A stretch of DNA of 64,000 nt from DATJMJ01 sp035508795 (GTDB taxonomy: Bacteria > Actinomycetota > Acidimicrobiia > Acidimicrobiales > Palsa-688), in contig DATJMJ010000128.1 in NCBI GenBank assembly GCA_035508795.1, positions 1 through 64,000 on the forward strand. Reading direction: 5' to 3'. The stretch's first letter is position 1, and every line of letters begins with the position of its first letter. This document shows positions 51,498-60,898 of the stretch, piece by piece. The notes under the pieces are model-generated. The model was not told the DNA's origin. It searched no databases and saw only the letters and a list, made by a program, of their open reading frames with translations. The position numbers and the translations under genes are program-made.

Positions 51498-52043
51498 ATG
51501 CCTACGCTCGACCGCCCGGAGAGCCCCAATCCCTATGACCTGCTCCCCAAGGTCCCTGGTTTCACGCTCGAAAGCGACGACATCAAAGAAGGTGAGGTGC
51601 TCGCGGACGAGCAGCTGAGCGACTGGGTGGGCGGCGCCAACGTGAGCCCGCAACTGCGTTGGTCCGGTTTCCCTGCTGAGACGGCCGGTTTTGCGGTCAC
51701 CTGCTACGACCCGGACGCACCGACCGGGAGCGGGTTCTGGCACTGGGCTCTGGCCGTACTCCCCGCCTCGGTCACCGAGCTAAAAAAGGGCGCGGGCGAC
51801 GCCTCGGGCAGCGGGTTGCCTCGGGGGACGGTCCAGTTGCGCAACGACGGTGGCAGTACCGGCTTCATGGGGGCGGCGCCGCCCAAGGGCGACCGCGTGC
51901 ACAGGTACATATTCGCCGTCCACGCGCTCGGCACGGACCACCTCGACATCGACGAGGCCACCTCCCCCGCGGTGCTCGGTTTTCACATGACCTTCAACGT
52001 CATCGCGCGCGCCACGCTGACGGCCCTTTACCAGGCCAAATAG
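51498..52043 (+). CDS. YbhB/YbcL family PEBP-like protein
   Basis: 181 residues. Phosphatidylethanolamine-binding-like fold with the CYDPDAPTGSGFWHWALAVL motif (ligand-pocket Asp and His), VSPQLRWSGFP before it, and RYIFAVHALG, GFHMTFNVIARATL after it. No signal peptide, so cytoplasmic. Function in bacteria is unclear. ATG 51498 has AAGGAGG. Probably co-transcribed with gltA; it converges on rne with five bases between the stops. Confidence 0.88.
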   Translation: MPTLDRPESPNPYDLLPKVPGFTLESDDIKEGEVLADEQLSDWVGGANVSPQLRWSGFPAETAGFAVTCYDPDAPTGSGFWHWALAVLPASVTELKKGAGDASGSGLPRGTVQLRNDGGSTGFMGAAPPKGDRVHRYIFAVHALGTDHLDIDEATSPAVLGFHMTFNVIARATLTALYQAK

Positions 52044-52048
52044 CGAGG

Positions 52049-54508
52049 CTAGAGCAGCGATTCGTCAAAGATGATGCCCCGGCCGCCGCAGGTCGGGCAG
52101 GTCTCGGAGTACGACTCGACGAGGCCCTCCGAGATGCGTTTGCGGGTCATTTCGACAAGCCCTAGCTCGGAGATATCGAACACCTGCGACCGGGTCTTGT
52201 CGCGTGCGAGCGCCTCCCTGAAGGTCCGGATGACCTCGGCACGGTTCGCCATCACTTCCATGTCGATGAAGTCGATGACGATTATTCCGCCGATGTCGCG
52301 CAACCTCAGCTGGCGGGCGATTTCCTCGGCAGCTTCGAGGTTGTTCCGGAAGACCGTCTCCTCCAGGTTGGAGGTGCCGACGTTTTTGCCTGTGTTGACG
52401 TCAATAACCGTGAGCGCCTCGGTCCGCTCGATGATGAGCGACCCGCCCGAAGGCAGCCATACCTTACGGTCGAGCGCCTTGTGCACCTGTTCGTGCACCC
52501 GGAACCGCTCAAAAAGGGGCAGCGGCTCCTCATTTGGGCTTACCAGCTCGACGCGGTCGGCGAGCTCGGGGGTGATGCTTGCGACGTACTCACGCACCTG
52601 TTCGTAAAGGACTGGGTCGTCGATGACGACGCCGCGGTAGTCGCGGTTGAACTCCTCCCGGATCACCCGCACCGCCAGGTCAGGTTCGCGGTAAAGGAGC
52701 TGAGGGGCGCGCGACGCCCTGGCGAGGCTTTGGACGGTTTCCCACTGGCGGAGCAGCCTGGCGACGTCCCGGCCCAGTTCGTCGGCGCTCGCCCCTTCGG
52801 CCGCCGTGCGGACGATAAGGCCATGGCCGGAGGGACGGATGTCGTCGAGGATCTTGCGCAACCGGCGCCGCTCGTCGTCGCCCAGGCGCTTAGAGATGCC
52901 GTAAGTATCGCTGTCGGGGATCAAGACGACGAACCGTCCCGGCAACGAGACCTCCTGGGTGAGCCTGGCCCCCTTGGTACCGATCGGGTTTTTCGTGACC
53001 TGGCAGATGATGTTTTGGCCGGTGCGCAGGAGCTGCTCGATCCGCGCGTCGCGGGCAGAGCCCCCAAGGCGGCCGCGCGTCGGCTTGGAGTCGTCGTCGG
53101 CCGCCGGGCCGACCTCGTCCTCGTCGTAGCGCAGGTCACCCCGGTAGAGGACTGCGTTTTTGGGGGTGCCGATATCGACGAAGGCGGCTTCCATCCCGGG
53201 CAGCACGTTTTGGACACGCCCGAGGTAGATATTGCCGTCGATCTGCGTGGCGTCGTCAGCGGGCCGCGAAACGTAGTGCTCGATGAGGGTCCTGCCCTCG
53301 AGCACGGCTATCTGGGTCGCGGTCGGCCCGACGTGGACGACCATCAGGTACCGGCCGAGCGGGCGGTTGCGCCGATCGCCGGACGTGCGCCGAGACGACG
53401 CCTCGCGAGGCCGGTCGGCGGCGGCTGCCTTTGCTCCTCGCCCACCGGTGCCTGCCTGGTCGCCAGCGGCTGCAAGCGCAGCTGCAGCAGATGCCGCTGC
53501 CGCCGCGCGGCCGCTACCCGACGTTGCAGCTCCAGGCACGTCGGCGGCATCGGCGTTTGCACCACCGGGTGCAGTTGCCCGCCTCGACCCCGCCCCCCGC
53601 CCGCTGCCGGCGGTCGCGCCGCGCCCGCTCGCGACCCCGGTCCCTGCCTCGCCGTTGGCACCCACCGGCCCGGCGTCTTCTCCGGCCTTGCGCCGCCGCG
53701 CCCGGCGGGGCCGCGCGAGCGCCGCTTCGTCTTCTTCTCCCCCAGCCGGCCCTCCACCCGCCGGGGCCCCCTGAGCCGCCCCATTAGCAGAAGCCTCCAG
53801 CTCCCGGGCGCCAAGCGCGTCCTTTCGGGGGCGCCGCTTCGGCGCTGGCGGCGAACCAGGGCGGGTGTCACCGATCTTGGGCTTGGCGGGCAATGGCACA
53901 CCTGCGGACCCCTCCGGTGACGCCTCTCGCGAACCTCGGGCCGGGGCGATGGGCCCAACGGCTGGGATGGGTGTGACCGGGGTGATCGGGGTCTCAACGA
54001 CCTCAGCACCCAGGTCCTGGCCTCCCTGCAGCCCAGCGCCGCCACCCAGCAGCCCAGCGCCGGCACCCAGCAGAGCGCGCGGGCCCGACGTTGTCCCCTG
54101 GCTCCCGGGGGCCGCATCCTCAACGACTTCAACCTCGGTAGCCCTGCCACGTTGGACGGCACGGGGAACTCCGGGCTCGTCACCGGTCTCGGGCAGGTCC
54201 AGCCCTTCGTCGCGGGCATCGTCGCCGGTGCCAGAGCCGTCCACCACCGACACAGGCCCGTGCCGGTGACCCTTGCCACCGCGCGAGCCGCGGCGGCGGC
54301 GCCTGGTCTTGGGGCCGGCTCCGCCGGCCCCGTCCAAAAGCTCTTCTACGTCGTCCGAGGTGCCGGCCCAGTCGGGGCGGTCACCCTCACCGTCGTGTTG
54401 ATCAGTCTCATGTGGCTGCGAGCCACTTCGTAGAGCCCCATTGCCGGCGCCGCTGGGCGCCGGTTCGGGCTCGAAGCTGGCTGCTTCGCCAAGCAGTGGT
54501 TCCGACAT
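52049..54508 (-). CDS. rne: Ribonuclease E/G, actinobacterial layout
   Basis: 819 residues. The first ~380 are disordered: acidic and Gly/Ala/Pro-rich, with a basic RRRRRGSRGGKG patch near 70. S1 domain from about 385 (GNIYLGRVQNVLPGMEAAFV), then the catalytic domain with DVNTGKN near 703 and VIDFIDME near 744, carrying the metal Asps, and the zinc-link cysteines CPTCGGRG near the end. Here the disordered part precedes the catalytic core, unlike E. coli RNase E, where it follows. Start ATG 54508 follows AAGGGAAG. Preceded by a long untranslated region. Confidence 0.94.
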   Translation of the reverse strand: MSEPLLGEAASFEPEPAPSGAGNGALRSGSQPHETDQHDGEGDRPDWAGTSDDVEELLDGAGGAGPKTRRRRRGSRGGKGHRHGPVSVVDGSGTGDDARDEGLDLPETGDEPGVPRAVQRGRATEVEVVEDAAPGSQGTTSGPRALLGAGAGLLGGGAGLQGGQDLGAEVVETPITPVTPIPAVGPIAPARGSREASPEGSAGVPLPAKPKIGDTRPGSPPAPKRRPRKDALGARELEASANGAAQGAPAGGGPAGGEEDEAALARPRRARRRKAGEDAGPVGANGEAGTGVASGRGATAGSGRGAGSRRATAPGGANADAADVPGAATSGSGRAAAAASAAAALAAAGDQAGTGGRGAKAAAADRPREASSRRTSGDRRNRPLGRYLMVVHVGPTATQIAVLEGRTLIEHYVSRPADDATQIDGNIYLGRVQNVLPGMEAAFVDIGTPKNAVLYRGDLRYDEDEVGPAADDDSKPTRGRLGGSARDARIEQLLRTGQNIICQVTKNPIGTKGARLTQEVSLPGRFVVLIPDSDTYGISKRLGDDERRRLRKILDDIRPSGHGLIVRTAAEGASADELGRDVARLLRQWETVQSLARASRAPQLLYREPDLAVRVIREEFNRDYRGVVIDDPVLYEQVREYVASITPELADRVELVSPNEEPLPLFERFRVHEQVHKALDRKVWLPSGGSLIIERTEALTVIDVNTGKNVGTSNLEETVFRNNLEAAEEIARQLRLRDIGGIIVIDFIDMEVMANRAEVIRTFREALARDKTRSQVFDISELGLVEMTRKRISEGLVESYSETCPTCGGRGIIFDESLL

Positions 54509-54976
54509 CGAGGTCTTCCCTTCAAAGCGGGCGCGCTTGGCAGCATGCCCGGCCTAAATCGCGACCGTAAAGCAACCCGGCACCTGCGGCTGGCAGCTCG
54601 CGGCTCCGGCCGGGTGCTCTCACGCGCCATCAAACAAACCTGTGGGCTCTCGCCCTGAACATCCCTTCGGGCTGGCCTTTGCCAGCACCACGGGCCAAAG
54701 CGGCACGAACGGCCCCGCATCCCAAGCGGTGGCTCGTCGCCCCTCGCCTCACGTCGTTTGGCCAACCTGCTGCACAAGCTGGACCACAGCCGGCTCACCT
54801 GGCACGTCCGCGATTTGCATCGCCGGCACGAGCCCTTGGCTTGGCGGCCCGACTAGAAGTCATTTCACAATCGAGTGTAGCGATGGATCCCCACGGTTCC
54901 GCGGCCCAATGTTAAGGCAGCCCTGAGGCCAACCTGAAGCTCCGCTGAAGCCAAGCAGAGCGAAGCCGCCAGGGGC
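54509..54976 (-). other. Long rodA-rne intergenic region (possible rne leader)
   Basis: 468 bp with no convincing gene. RNase E mRNAs elsewhere can carry long leaders for autoregulation, so this may be such a leader. A possible -10 (TACACT on the minus strand, near 54880) lacks a matching -35. I saw short imperfect inverted repeats (CTTTGGCC and GGCAAAG near 54680-54710), no T-run terminator and no known RNA family. Confidence 0.35.
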
Positions 54977-56182
54977 TCAGCTGAACCGGCGCATCCCTAC
55001 GTTGACGACCAGGGCGACCGCGACCCAGTCGACGACCATCGACGACCCGCCGTAGCTCATGAAGGGCAGCGTGATCCCGGCGACGGGCATGATGCCCATC
55101 GTCATCCCGACGTTTTCGAACACCTGGAACGTGATCATTGCCAGCACTCCGATGCAGATGAGGGTCCCGGCAAGGTCGCGCGAGACGACTGCGGCTCGCC
55201 AGGTCCGCCAGACCATCAGGACGAACAGGGCCAGTAGGAGCGCCGAGCCGACGAAGCCGAACTGTTCGGCCACGGCGGTGAAGATGAAGTCCGTGTACTG
55301 GTTGGGGACGTAGGAGAGATTGGTCAGGTAGCCCTTGTAGAGGCCCCTGCCATCGAGGCCCCCGTCCGCGATGGCCGCCTTCGACTGGTCCAGGTTGTAC
55401 TCGATGGTGGCGGAGTAAGGGTTGCCGTTGAGCGAAGTCGACCCGGACACCCCCGTCGGGGCCTCGAGGAAGCTCTCGATGCGGTCGCGCTGGTACTGCT
55501 TGAGCACGCCTAGCTGGAGGATCCCCCCGATCCCGACCGCTGCCAGGATGGCGAGGGCAACCATGTGCCTGCCCTTCGTGCCCGCCATGAGGAGCATGCC
55601 GATCATTACGACCGCGAGCACCATGGCGCTGCCGAGGGCGTCCTGCTTGTAGATGAGGGCAAACGGCACGACCGACAGGGCGAGGACGCCGAGGAGCACC
55701 TTGCCCGTGATGGTCCCCTTCCTGCTCGCGAGGAGGGCGGCGAGCGAAAGGACCAGCGTCACCTTGACGAGCTCGGAAGGTTCGACCTGGATGCTCCCGA
55801 CCTGGATCCACGATTCGGCCCCGAGTGTCGAGCGGCCGATCGCAAGCGTCGCCAGCAGCGCGAGCAGGCTGCCGAGGTAGAGCACCGGCGCCCAGGACAG
55901 GTAACGCCGGTAATCGAAGACAAGTACCGCCACGAAGGCACCGAAACCGATCAGCGCGTAGACGGCCTGCTTTTTCATGTACGACTGAGGGTCCGACCCC
56001 GAGGCCGCAAGCGGGACACGGGTCGTCGAGTAGACCATCAGGGTGCCGAGGGCCGAAATTGCCACCGTGATGACGATGAGGACCAGGTCGACGTGCCGCC
56101 AGGCGGGGCTCGTGAGCGTGGGGTGGCGGGGCACCGCGGCGGCGCTGCCTCCGGCGGCGGGGGAGGAGATCGCGACAGCCAT
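54977..56182 (-). CDS. rodA: Peptidoglycan glycosyltransferase RodA (SEDS family)
   Basis: 401 residues, about ten membrane helices. Characteristic SEDS segments: ALGTLMVYSTTR, PSELVKVTLVLSLAALLASR, QDALGSAMVLAVVMIGMLLM, and the end block GIMPVAGITLPFMSYGGSSM. Makes glycan strands for lateral wall growth together with PBP2. The ATG overlaps the TGA of mrdA by one base (TGATG), so the polymerase and its transpeptidase partner are coupled. Confidence 0.95.
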   Translation of the reverse strand: MAVAISSPAAGGSAAAVPRHPTLTSPAWRHVDLVLIVITVAISALGTLMVYSTTRVPLAASGSDPQSYMKKQAVYALIGFGAFVAVLVFDYRRYLSWAPVLYLGSLLALLATLAIGRSTLGAESWIQVGSIQVEPSELVKVTLVLSLAALLASRKGTITGKVLLGVLALSVVPFALIYKQDALGSAMVLAVVMIGMLLMAGTKGRHMVALAILAAVGIGGILQLGVLKQYQRDRIESFLEAPTGVSGSTSLNGNPYSATIEYNLDQSKAAIADGGLDGRGLYKGYLTNLSYVPNQYTDFIFTAVAEQFGFVGSALLLALFVLMVWRTWRAAVVSRDLAGTLICIGVLAMITFQVFENVGMTMGIMPVAGITLPFMSYGGSSMVVDWVAVALVVNVGMRRFS

Positions 56183-58332
56183 CAGCCTGCCGCCCCGGTC
56201 GTGGCAGTCCCGGTCGTGGCAGTCCCCGTCGCGGCAGTCCCGGTCGTGGCAGTCCCCGTCGCGGCAGTAGTCGTGGTCGCAGCGGTCTTGTGCGTATGGT
56301 CGAGCCCGAAAAGTGCCATGTACTCCTGCTCTACCGCCGGCGCTGCGACGTCGGCGCCGTAGCCGGACTGCTCGAACACGCCGACCACGGTGAAGCGGGG
56401 GTCGTCAGCGGGAGCGAAGCTCGCAAAGACCGAGGTGTCCTGCTTGTAGGCCGGCCATGGCAGGTCGCCGGGGGGACAGCCCGACTCCGTCGCGCAGTAG
56501 CCGTCGACCTGCGCGGTACCCGTCTTCCCGGCGACCGGGTACTCGCCCAACGGGAAGTTGGCGAACGCGCCCGCCGCCGTGCCGAGGCCGGTGTCCGTCG
56601 TAACCCCTTCGAAGCCGGCGAGCATCACGGCGCGCGATGCCGCTCCGGGCATGTCCACGTTGTCTTTCACCTTCGGAGGAAAGTACCTGATGATCTTGCC
56701 GTTGGGCTTGCCGCCGGTGCCCGGCCGCTCGACCGCGAGCGCTATCTGAGGCACGTAAAGCGTGCCGCCGTTTGAAAAAGTGGCGTAGGCGTCGGCCAAT
56801 TGGAGGGGGGTCACCTCGTCCTGGCCCTCGCCGATGGCTTCTTGCACCTCCTGCCCGGGACCGAAGTAGGGGTTCGGGTAAGCCTTGGGGTACTGCTGGT
56901 GCTCCCTGGTGAACACCTGCTGGCTAGGTACGATCCCGGGAGACTCGCCAGGCAGGTCGACCCCGCTGTAGTGGCCAAGCCCGTACTGCGACGCAATGTC
57001 CTGGAGCTCTTCGGGGTGGGAAGCCTCGTCGGCCCAGATCTGCCAAAACTGGTAGCCCAGGCTGTAAAAATACGAATCGCTCGAGACCGTGATCGCTTCT
57101 TGCAGGTCGACCTCGCCGTAGCCGCTGTCTGCATTGTCCTCGAAAGTCTGCGTGCCGACTGTGAAACTCCCGGTGTCGTCGTAGTACTCGTACGGGCCGC
57201 GCAGCCCGTAATCGAGGTCGGCGGTGGCCGTGATGAGCTTCCACGTCGAACCCGACTGGTAGGGGGTCGAGATCGCCCGGTCGATCATCGGGTAACCGTT
57301 GGCGGGGTTGTTGTAGAAGTCCCACTCGGCCGTTGTGATGCCGCCCGGCTGGATGAAGTAGTCGGGGTTGTAGTCGGGGTAAGTGGCGAGGGCGAGGATC
57401 TCGCCGTTCCTCGGGTCCTCGACGACCATGGACGCGCCCGGCGCCCTGAACTTCTGACCGCTCACGGTATCGGTCGAGTTGGGGCCGTAGCGGGCCAGCT
57501 TTATGCCGTACTGCAGCGAGCGGATGGCCGATTCCTGGTCAGCCAATGACAACGACAAGATGATGTTGTCGCCCGGGACAGGTGGAGTGTAAGCGAGGGT
57601 GCCCAGCACGTCGCCGCGCGAATCGACCTCGACGACCTCCTTGCCCGGGGTGCCTCGCAAGTAATTTTCAAATGTGGCTTCGGCGCCCGCTTGGCCGATG
57701 AGCGACGTCGGCTGGTAGCAAGGGATCCCTTTCCCGCACTGCTCTGCCTTGTAGGCGCCGTACTCGGCCGCGGTGATCCGGTAGACGTAGCCGACGATGT
57801 TGGCCATCTCGGTCGCGTCCGGGTAATAGCGCACGGGCTCGGCCTGGACCTGCACCCCTGGCAGGAGCGAGCGGTTTTCGTCGATGGAGAGCACGACTTG
57901 TTCGTCGACACCCTCGGCCACGGGCACCGGCTGGTACGGGCTGTACTGCGTGCTCTCGATCGCCGTGCTCACTCTCGCGGCCGGCTCACCGAGAAGAGCA
58001 GAAAGCTCGTTGACTATGGCGGGGTGGGCAAGCTCGGCCCCCGGCTCGACCGTGACCACTTGTTCGATGTGGTTGCCCGCAAGGAGCACGCCGTCGCGGT
58101 CAAAAATCTCCCCTCGCGGCGCAGGGATATAGATGGTCCTCTCGCCGATGTTGGCCAGCTGGGTAACGACCGGCGTGCGCGCCTCGACGCCCTGGAGGTA
58201 CCAGAGCCTCCCTACGAGCGTCGCAAAAAGGCATACGACGACTACGAGGACTGCCATCGCACGGATGCGGAGCTGCCCCGGGCGGCCCTCAGGTGCGCCG
58301 GGTGATGGTCCAGCGTTTACCGGGCCCGCCAT
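56182..58332 (-). CDS. mrdA: Penicillin-binding protein 2
   Basis: 716 residues from ATG 58332 (longer frame to 58386 is not supported). One N-terminal helix (AMAVLVVVVCLFATLVGRLW), a pedestal (PAPRGEIFDRDGVLLAGNHI), transpeptidase with SGSTWK (active Ser), VSSDSYFYSLG (second motif) and AGKTGTAQV (third). Cross-links peptidoglycan during elongation. The C-terminus ends in a Thr/Ala/Gly tail of five pentapeptides (TATTG/TAATG) from a 15-bp DNA repeat, on the outer face. It is four bases downstream of mreD. Confidence 0.95.
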   Translation of the reverse strand: MAGPVNAGPSPGAPEGRPGQLRIRAMAVLVVVVCLFATLVGRLWYLQGVEARTPVVTQLANIGERTIYIPAPRGEIFDRDGVLLAGNHIEQVVTVEPGAELAHPAIVNELSALLGEPAARVSTAIESTQYSPYQPVPVAEGVDEQVVLSIDENRSLLPGVQVQAEPVRYYPDATEMANIVGYVYRITAAEYGAYKAEQCGKGIPCYQPTSLIGQAGAEATFENYLRGTPGKEVVEVDSRGDVLGTLAYTPPVPGDNIILSLSLADQESAIRSLQYGIKLARYGPNSTDTVSGQKFRAPGASMVVEDPRNGEILALATYPDYNPDYFIQPGGITTAEWDFYNNPANGYPMIDRAISTPYQSGSTWKLITATADLDYGLRGPYEYYDDTGSFTVGTQTFEDNADSGYGEVDLQEAITVSSDSYFYSLGYQFWQIWADEASHPEELQDIASQYGLGHYSGVDLPGESPGIVPSQQVFTREHQQYPKAYPNPYFGPGQEVQEAIGEGQDEVTPLQLADAYATFSNGGTLYVPQIALAVERPGTGGKPNGKIIRYFPPKVKDNVDMPGAASRAVMLAGFEGVTTDTGLGTAAGAFANFPLGEYPVAGKTGTAQVDGYCATESGCPPGDLPWPAYKQDTSVFASFAPADDPRFTVVGVFEQSGYGADVAAPAVEQEYMALFGLDHTHKTAATTTTAATGTATTGTAATGTATTGTATTGAAG
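56194..56268 (-). repeat. 15-bp tandem repeat in the mrdA 3' end (five units)
   Basis: Five 15-bp units at 56194, 56209, 56224, 56239 and 56254; two sequence types (CCCGGTCGTGGCAGT and CCCCGTCGCGGCAGT) in order A, A, B, A, B on the plus strand. They encode pentapeptides in frame, so copy number can change without frameshift. Confidence 0.92.
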
Positions 58333-58336
58333 GCAA

Positions 58337-58978
58337 CTACCGTACCCGCGCTCGCGGCCGGTGGCGGCGGCGCGAGCGTGTGGCAAATGTGTGCCGGCGC
58401 GGAGGCATCTCCCCCGTGCCAGTAGCGCTGACCGTGCCGAGGGACGCCGAGCTCGCCGCCGGGCTGGCGAGCGCCCAGGCCATCAGCACAACAGCAGGGA
58501 GCGAAAAGGCGGCGGCGTACAAGGCTTCTATGACCGCCGTTTCCACGAGCCACCTCTGTCCCGGCGCCACGAGCTGCTGGGCGCCGACCACGTAACCGAT
58601 CACGACGAAGAGGGCTACACCGATGCACGTCCCGACCGCGCAAACAGCGGGAGCAAGCAGGATCCGCTGGCGCAGGACATTTACGCGTGCCCACCCGACG
58701 CCGAAACCCGTCAGGCAATAGGCAAGCGCGGACAAGCCGAAAGGAGTGTTTTGCAGGAACAGGTCGCCCGCCAAGCCGGCGGCAAAGCCGACGACGGCCC
58801 CTTCATCCGGGCCGCCGGCAAAACCGGCGCAAATCGCCAGCAAAAGCATGAAGTCGGGCGCAACTGCGTGCACCCGGAGGTCGTTGCCGAAAGTGACCTG
58901 GACAAACAGGACCACTGCAAGGACGAGGACGACCTTCAGCCCTGTGTTCGGCTTGCGCCGCCTTACTGAGGGGACCAC
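58337..58978 (-). CDS. mreD: Rod shape-determining protein MreD
   Basis: 213 residues with five or six membrane segments (VVLVLAVVLFVQVTFG; PDFMLLLAICAGFAGG; GAVVGFAAGLAGDLFLQNTP), the last being the MreD signature, and a basic C-terminal tail (ATRSRRRHRPRARVR). GTG 58978 overlaps the mreC end by 16 bases. Membrane component of the elongasome. The tail after about residue 180 is longer than in many MreD proteins. Confidence 0.92.
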   Translation of the reverse strand: MVPSVRRRKPNTGLKVVLVLAVVLFVQVTFGNDLRVHAVAPDFMLLLAICAGFAGGPDEGAVVGFAAGLAGDLFLQNTPFGLSALAYCLTGFGVGWARVNVLRQRILLAPAVCAVGTCIGVALFVVIGYVVGAQQLVAPGQRWLVETAVIEALYAAAFSLPAVVLMAWALASPAASSASLGTVSATGTGEMPPRRHTFATRSRRRHRPRARVR

Positions 58979-59781
58979 AAAAGCACCCGCACGAACTGTA
59001 AGTTCACGAGGTCGGCAAGTGGTTCCATCGAGATCTCCTGCTGGAGCGCGCCCGTGGGTGAGGTGACGGAGCTCACCCGCCCTACCGGCAGCCCTGCAGG
59101 GTAGAGGTCGAGCCCGCTCGTGACGAGCCAGTCGCCCGCCTTCACGTTCTCGCCCACGTTCACGTTCTCGACCTGTAGCGAGTTGCCCTCTCCCTCGCCT
59201 ACGGCCGCGCCGACAACCGAGGTGCGCACGTCGCGGACCCCGACCGTGAACGTGGGGTCGTCGAGAAGGGTGATGGTCGCCACGCGGGCGGACACGGCGG
59301 CGACGCTCCCTATCAGGCCGCCCGAGGCAGCCACAGGCTGGCCGGCGACCAACCCGTTGTCTGAGCCACGGTCGACCTCGATCGACTGCTCGAAATTGGA
59401 ACTGCCGATCTGTACGACCTGGGCAGCCACGGTCGGGATCGCCGCCAAGTAGTCCAGGTGTTCCTGGCTGAGGACCTGTTCGGCTTGCTCCTGTTCGGCC
59501 TGTGCCGTGACCTCACCTGCCTGGGCATCGGAAAGTTGTTGGCGAAGGTACTCGTTTTGCTTTTCGAGCGAACGGTAGTCCAGTGCCCCGTAGATGAAAT
59601 TCCCGACCGGCTGCAGGGCGGAATGGACGTCCGACTGGAGCGGGTCGACGGCTTGCTTGGCGTACGAGCGTGCCTTGGAGAAGATCCCGCCGTTCCCGCT
59701 CCGCTCGGAAAGGGTTACCAGGGTGACGCCGAGGAGCACCAGGACCAGCAGCAAAAAGCGGCCTCGCGGTCTGGCAGCCAA
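58963..59781 (-). CDS. mreC: Rod shape-determining protein MreC
   Basis: 272 residues. N-terminal helix (FLLLVLVLLGVTLVTLS), coiled coil with LEKQNEYLRQQLSDAQAGEV (about 75-105), then the beta-domain (VDRGSDNGLVAGQPVAASGG, AVGEGEGNSLQVENVNVGEN, DWLVTSGLDLYPAGLPVG). TTG start at 59781, 14 bases after the mreB stop and without a clear ribosome site, so translational coupling is likely. Confidence 0.94.
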   Translation of the reverse strand: MAARPRGRFLLLVLVLLGVTLVTLSERSGNGGIFSKARSYAKQAVDPLQSDVHSALQPVGNFIYGALDYRSLEKQNEYLRQQLSDAQAGEVTAQAEQEQAEQVLSQEHLDYLAAIPTVAAQVVQIGSSNFEQSIEVDRGSDNGLVAGQPVAASGGLIGSVAAVSARVATITLLDDPTFTVGVRDVRTSVVGAAVGEGEGNSLQVENVNVGENVKAGDWLVTSGLDLYPAGLPVGRVSSVTSPTGALQQEISMEPLADLVNLQFVRVLLWSPQ

Positions 59782-59795
59782 CTGCTGCTGGCCGC

Positions 59796-60830
59796 CTAGC
59801 GCGAACTGGTCATGAGCACGTCAGACAAGACGCCGAGCTGTTCGAGGCACTGGCCGCTCCCGAACGCCACCGACTGGAGCGGGTTGTCGGCGATCACGAT
59901 GGGCATCCCGGTCTCTGCAGCAAGCCGGGCGTCCAAGCCGTGCAGGAGCGCACCACCGCCTGTGAGCACGATGCCCTGCTCCATGATGTCGGCCGCCAGC
60001 TCGGGCGGGGTTTTGTCGAGGGTCACCTTGACTGCGTCGACGATCGCGGCCACCGGTTCCTCGATGGCCTCCCGTATCTCCTCGGTCGTCGTGACGATGG
60101 TCTTCGGCAGGCCGCTGATCAGGTCACGACCCCTGATCTCGGCGCTTACCTCTTCCTGCAACGGGCACGCCGACCCGAGGGCGATCTTGATCTCCTCGGC
60201 GGTGCGCTCACCGAGGGCGAGGCTGTACTCCTTCTTGATGAAAGCGATGATGGACTCGTCCAGCTCGTCGCCGGCGATGCGGACCGACTGGCTCGTCACG
60301 ATCCCGCCCATCGAGATGACCGCCACCTCGGTGGTGCCGCCGCCGATGTCGACGACCATGTTGCCCGTCGGCTCGTGCACAGGCAGCCCGGCCCCGATGG
60401 CGGCGGCCATCGGCTCCTCGATGATCCACGCCTGGCGGGCTCCGGCGGCCTCGGCCGCGTCCATGACCGCCCGCTTTTCGACACCCGTCACCCCGGACGG
60501 CACACAGATGACCATGTCCGGCTTGGACAGCCGCCCCGGGTGCACCCTGCGGATGAAATAGGCGAGCATCTTCTCGCAGATCTCGAAGTTGGCGATCACG
60601 CCGTCACGCAGGGGGCGGACCGCCTGGATGTGCGCCGGCGTGCGCCCGATCATCCGCTTGGCCTCGAGCCCAACGGCCAGCGGCCGGCCGTCGCGGGCGT
60701 CGATTGCCACCACAGAGGGCTCGTTGAGCACGATCCCACGGCCCTGCAGGTATACAAGCGTGTTCGCTGTGCCCAGGTCGACGGCCAAGCCCCGCCGGAA
60801 CGAAGAGAAGAGTCTGTCGCGCACTTTCAA
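59796..60830 (-). CDS. mreB: Rod shape-determining protein MreB (actin homologue)
   Basis: 344 residues. Actin-fold motifs: AVDLGTANTLVYLQGRGIVL, VPSGVTGVEKRAVMDAAEAA, VVDIGGGTTEVAVISMGGIV, VLTGGGALLHGLD. Forms membrane filaments guiding lateral wall synthesis. The start is TTG at 60830 or the GTG two codons later; the start context (CTCTCGG) is weak. First gene of mreB-mreC-mreD-mrdA-rodA. Confidence 0.96.
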   Translation of the reverse strand: MKVRDRLFSSFRRGLAVDLGTANTLVYLQGRGIVLNEPSVVAIDARDGRPLAVGLEAKRMIGRTPAHIQAVRPLRDGVIANFEICEKMLAYFIRRVHPGRLSKPDMVICVPSGVTGVEKRAVMDAAEAAGARQAWIIEEPMAAAIGAGLPVHEPTGNMVVDIGGGTTEVAVISMGGIVTSQSVRIAGDELDESIIAFIKKEYSLALGERTAEEIKIALGSACPLQEEVSAEIRGRDLISGLPKTIVTTTEEIREAIEEPVAAIVDAVKVTLDKTPPELAADIMEQGIVLTGGGALLHGLDARLAAETGMPIVIADNPLQSVAFGSGQCLEQLGVLSDVLMTSSR

Positions 60831-60898
60831 CCGAGAGGCTAGTGCTCTAAGAGGGGCCGCTCAAAAAGGCCCCGCTCAGTTGCCCGCTCAGGCCTCGC

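Noticed and set aside
52481..53920. 479-codon plus-strand frame inside rne
   Set aside because: It is antisense to the well-conserved catalytic and S1 regions of RNase E and shows no domain.
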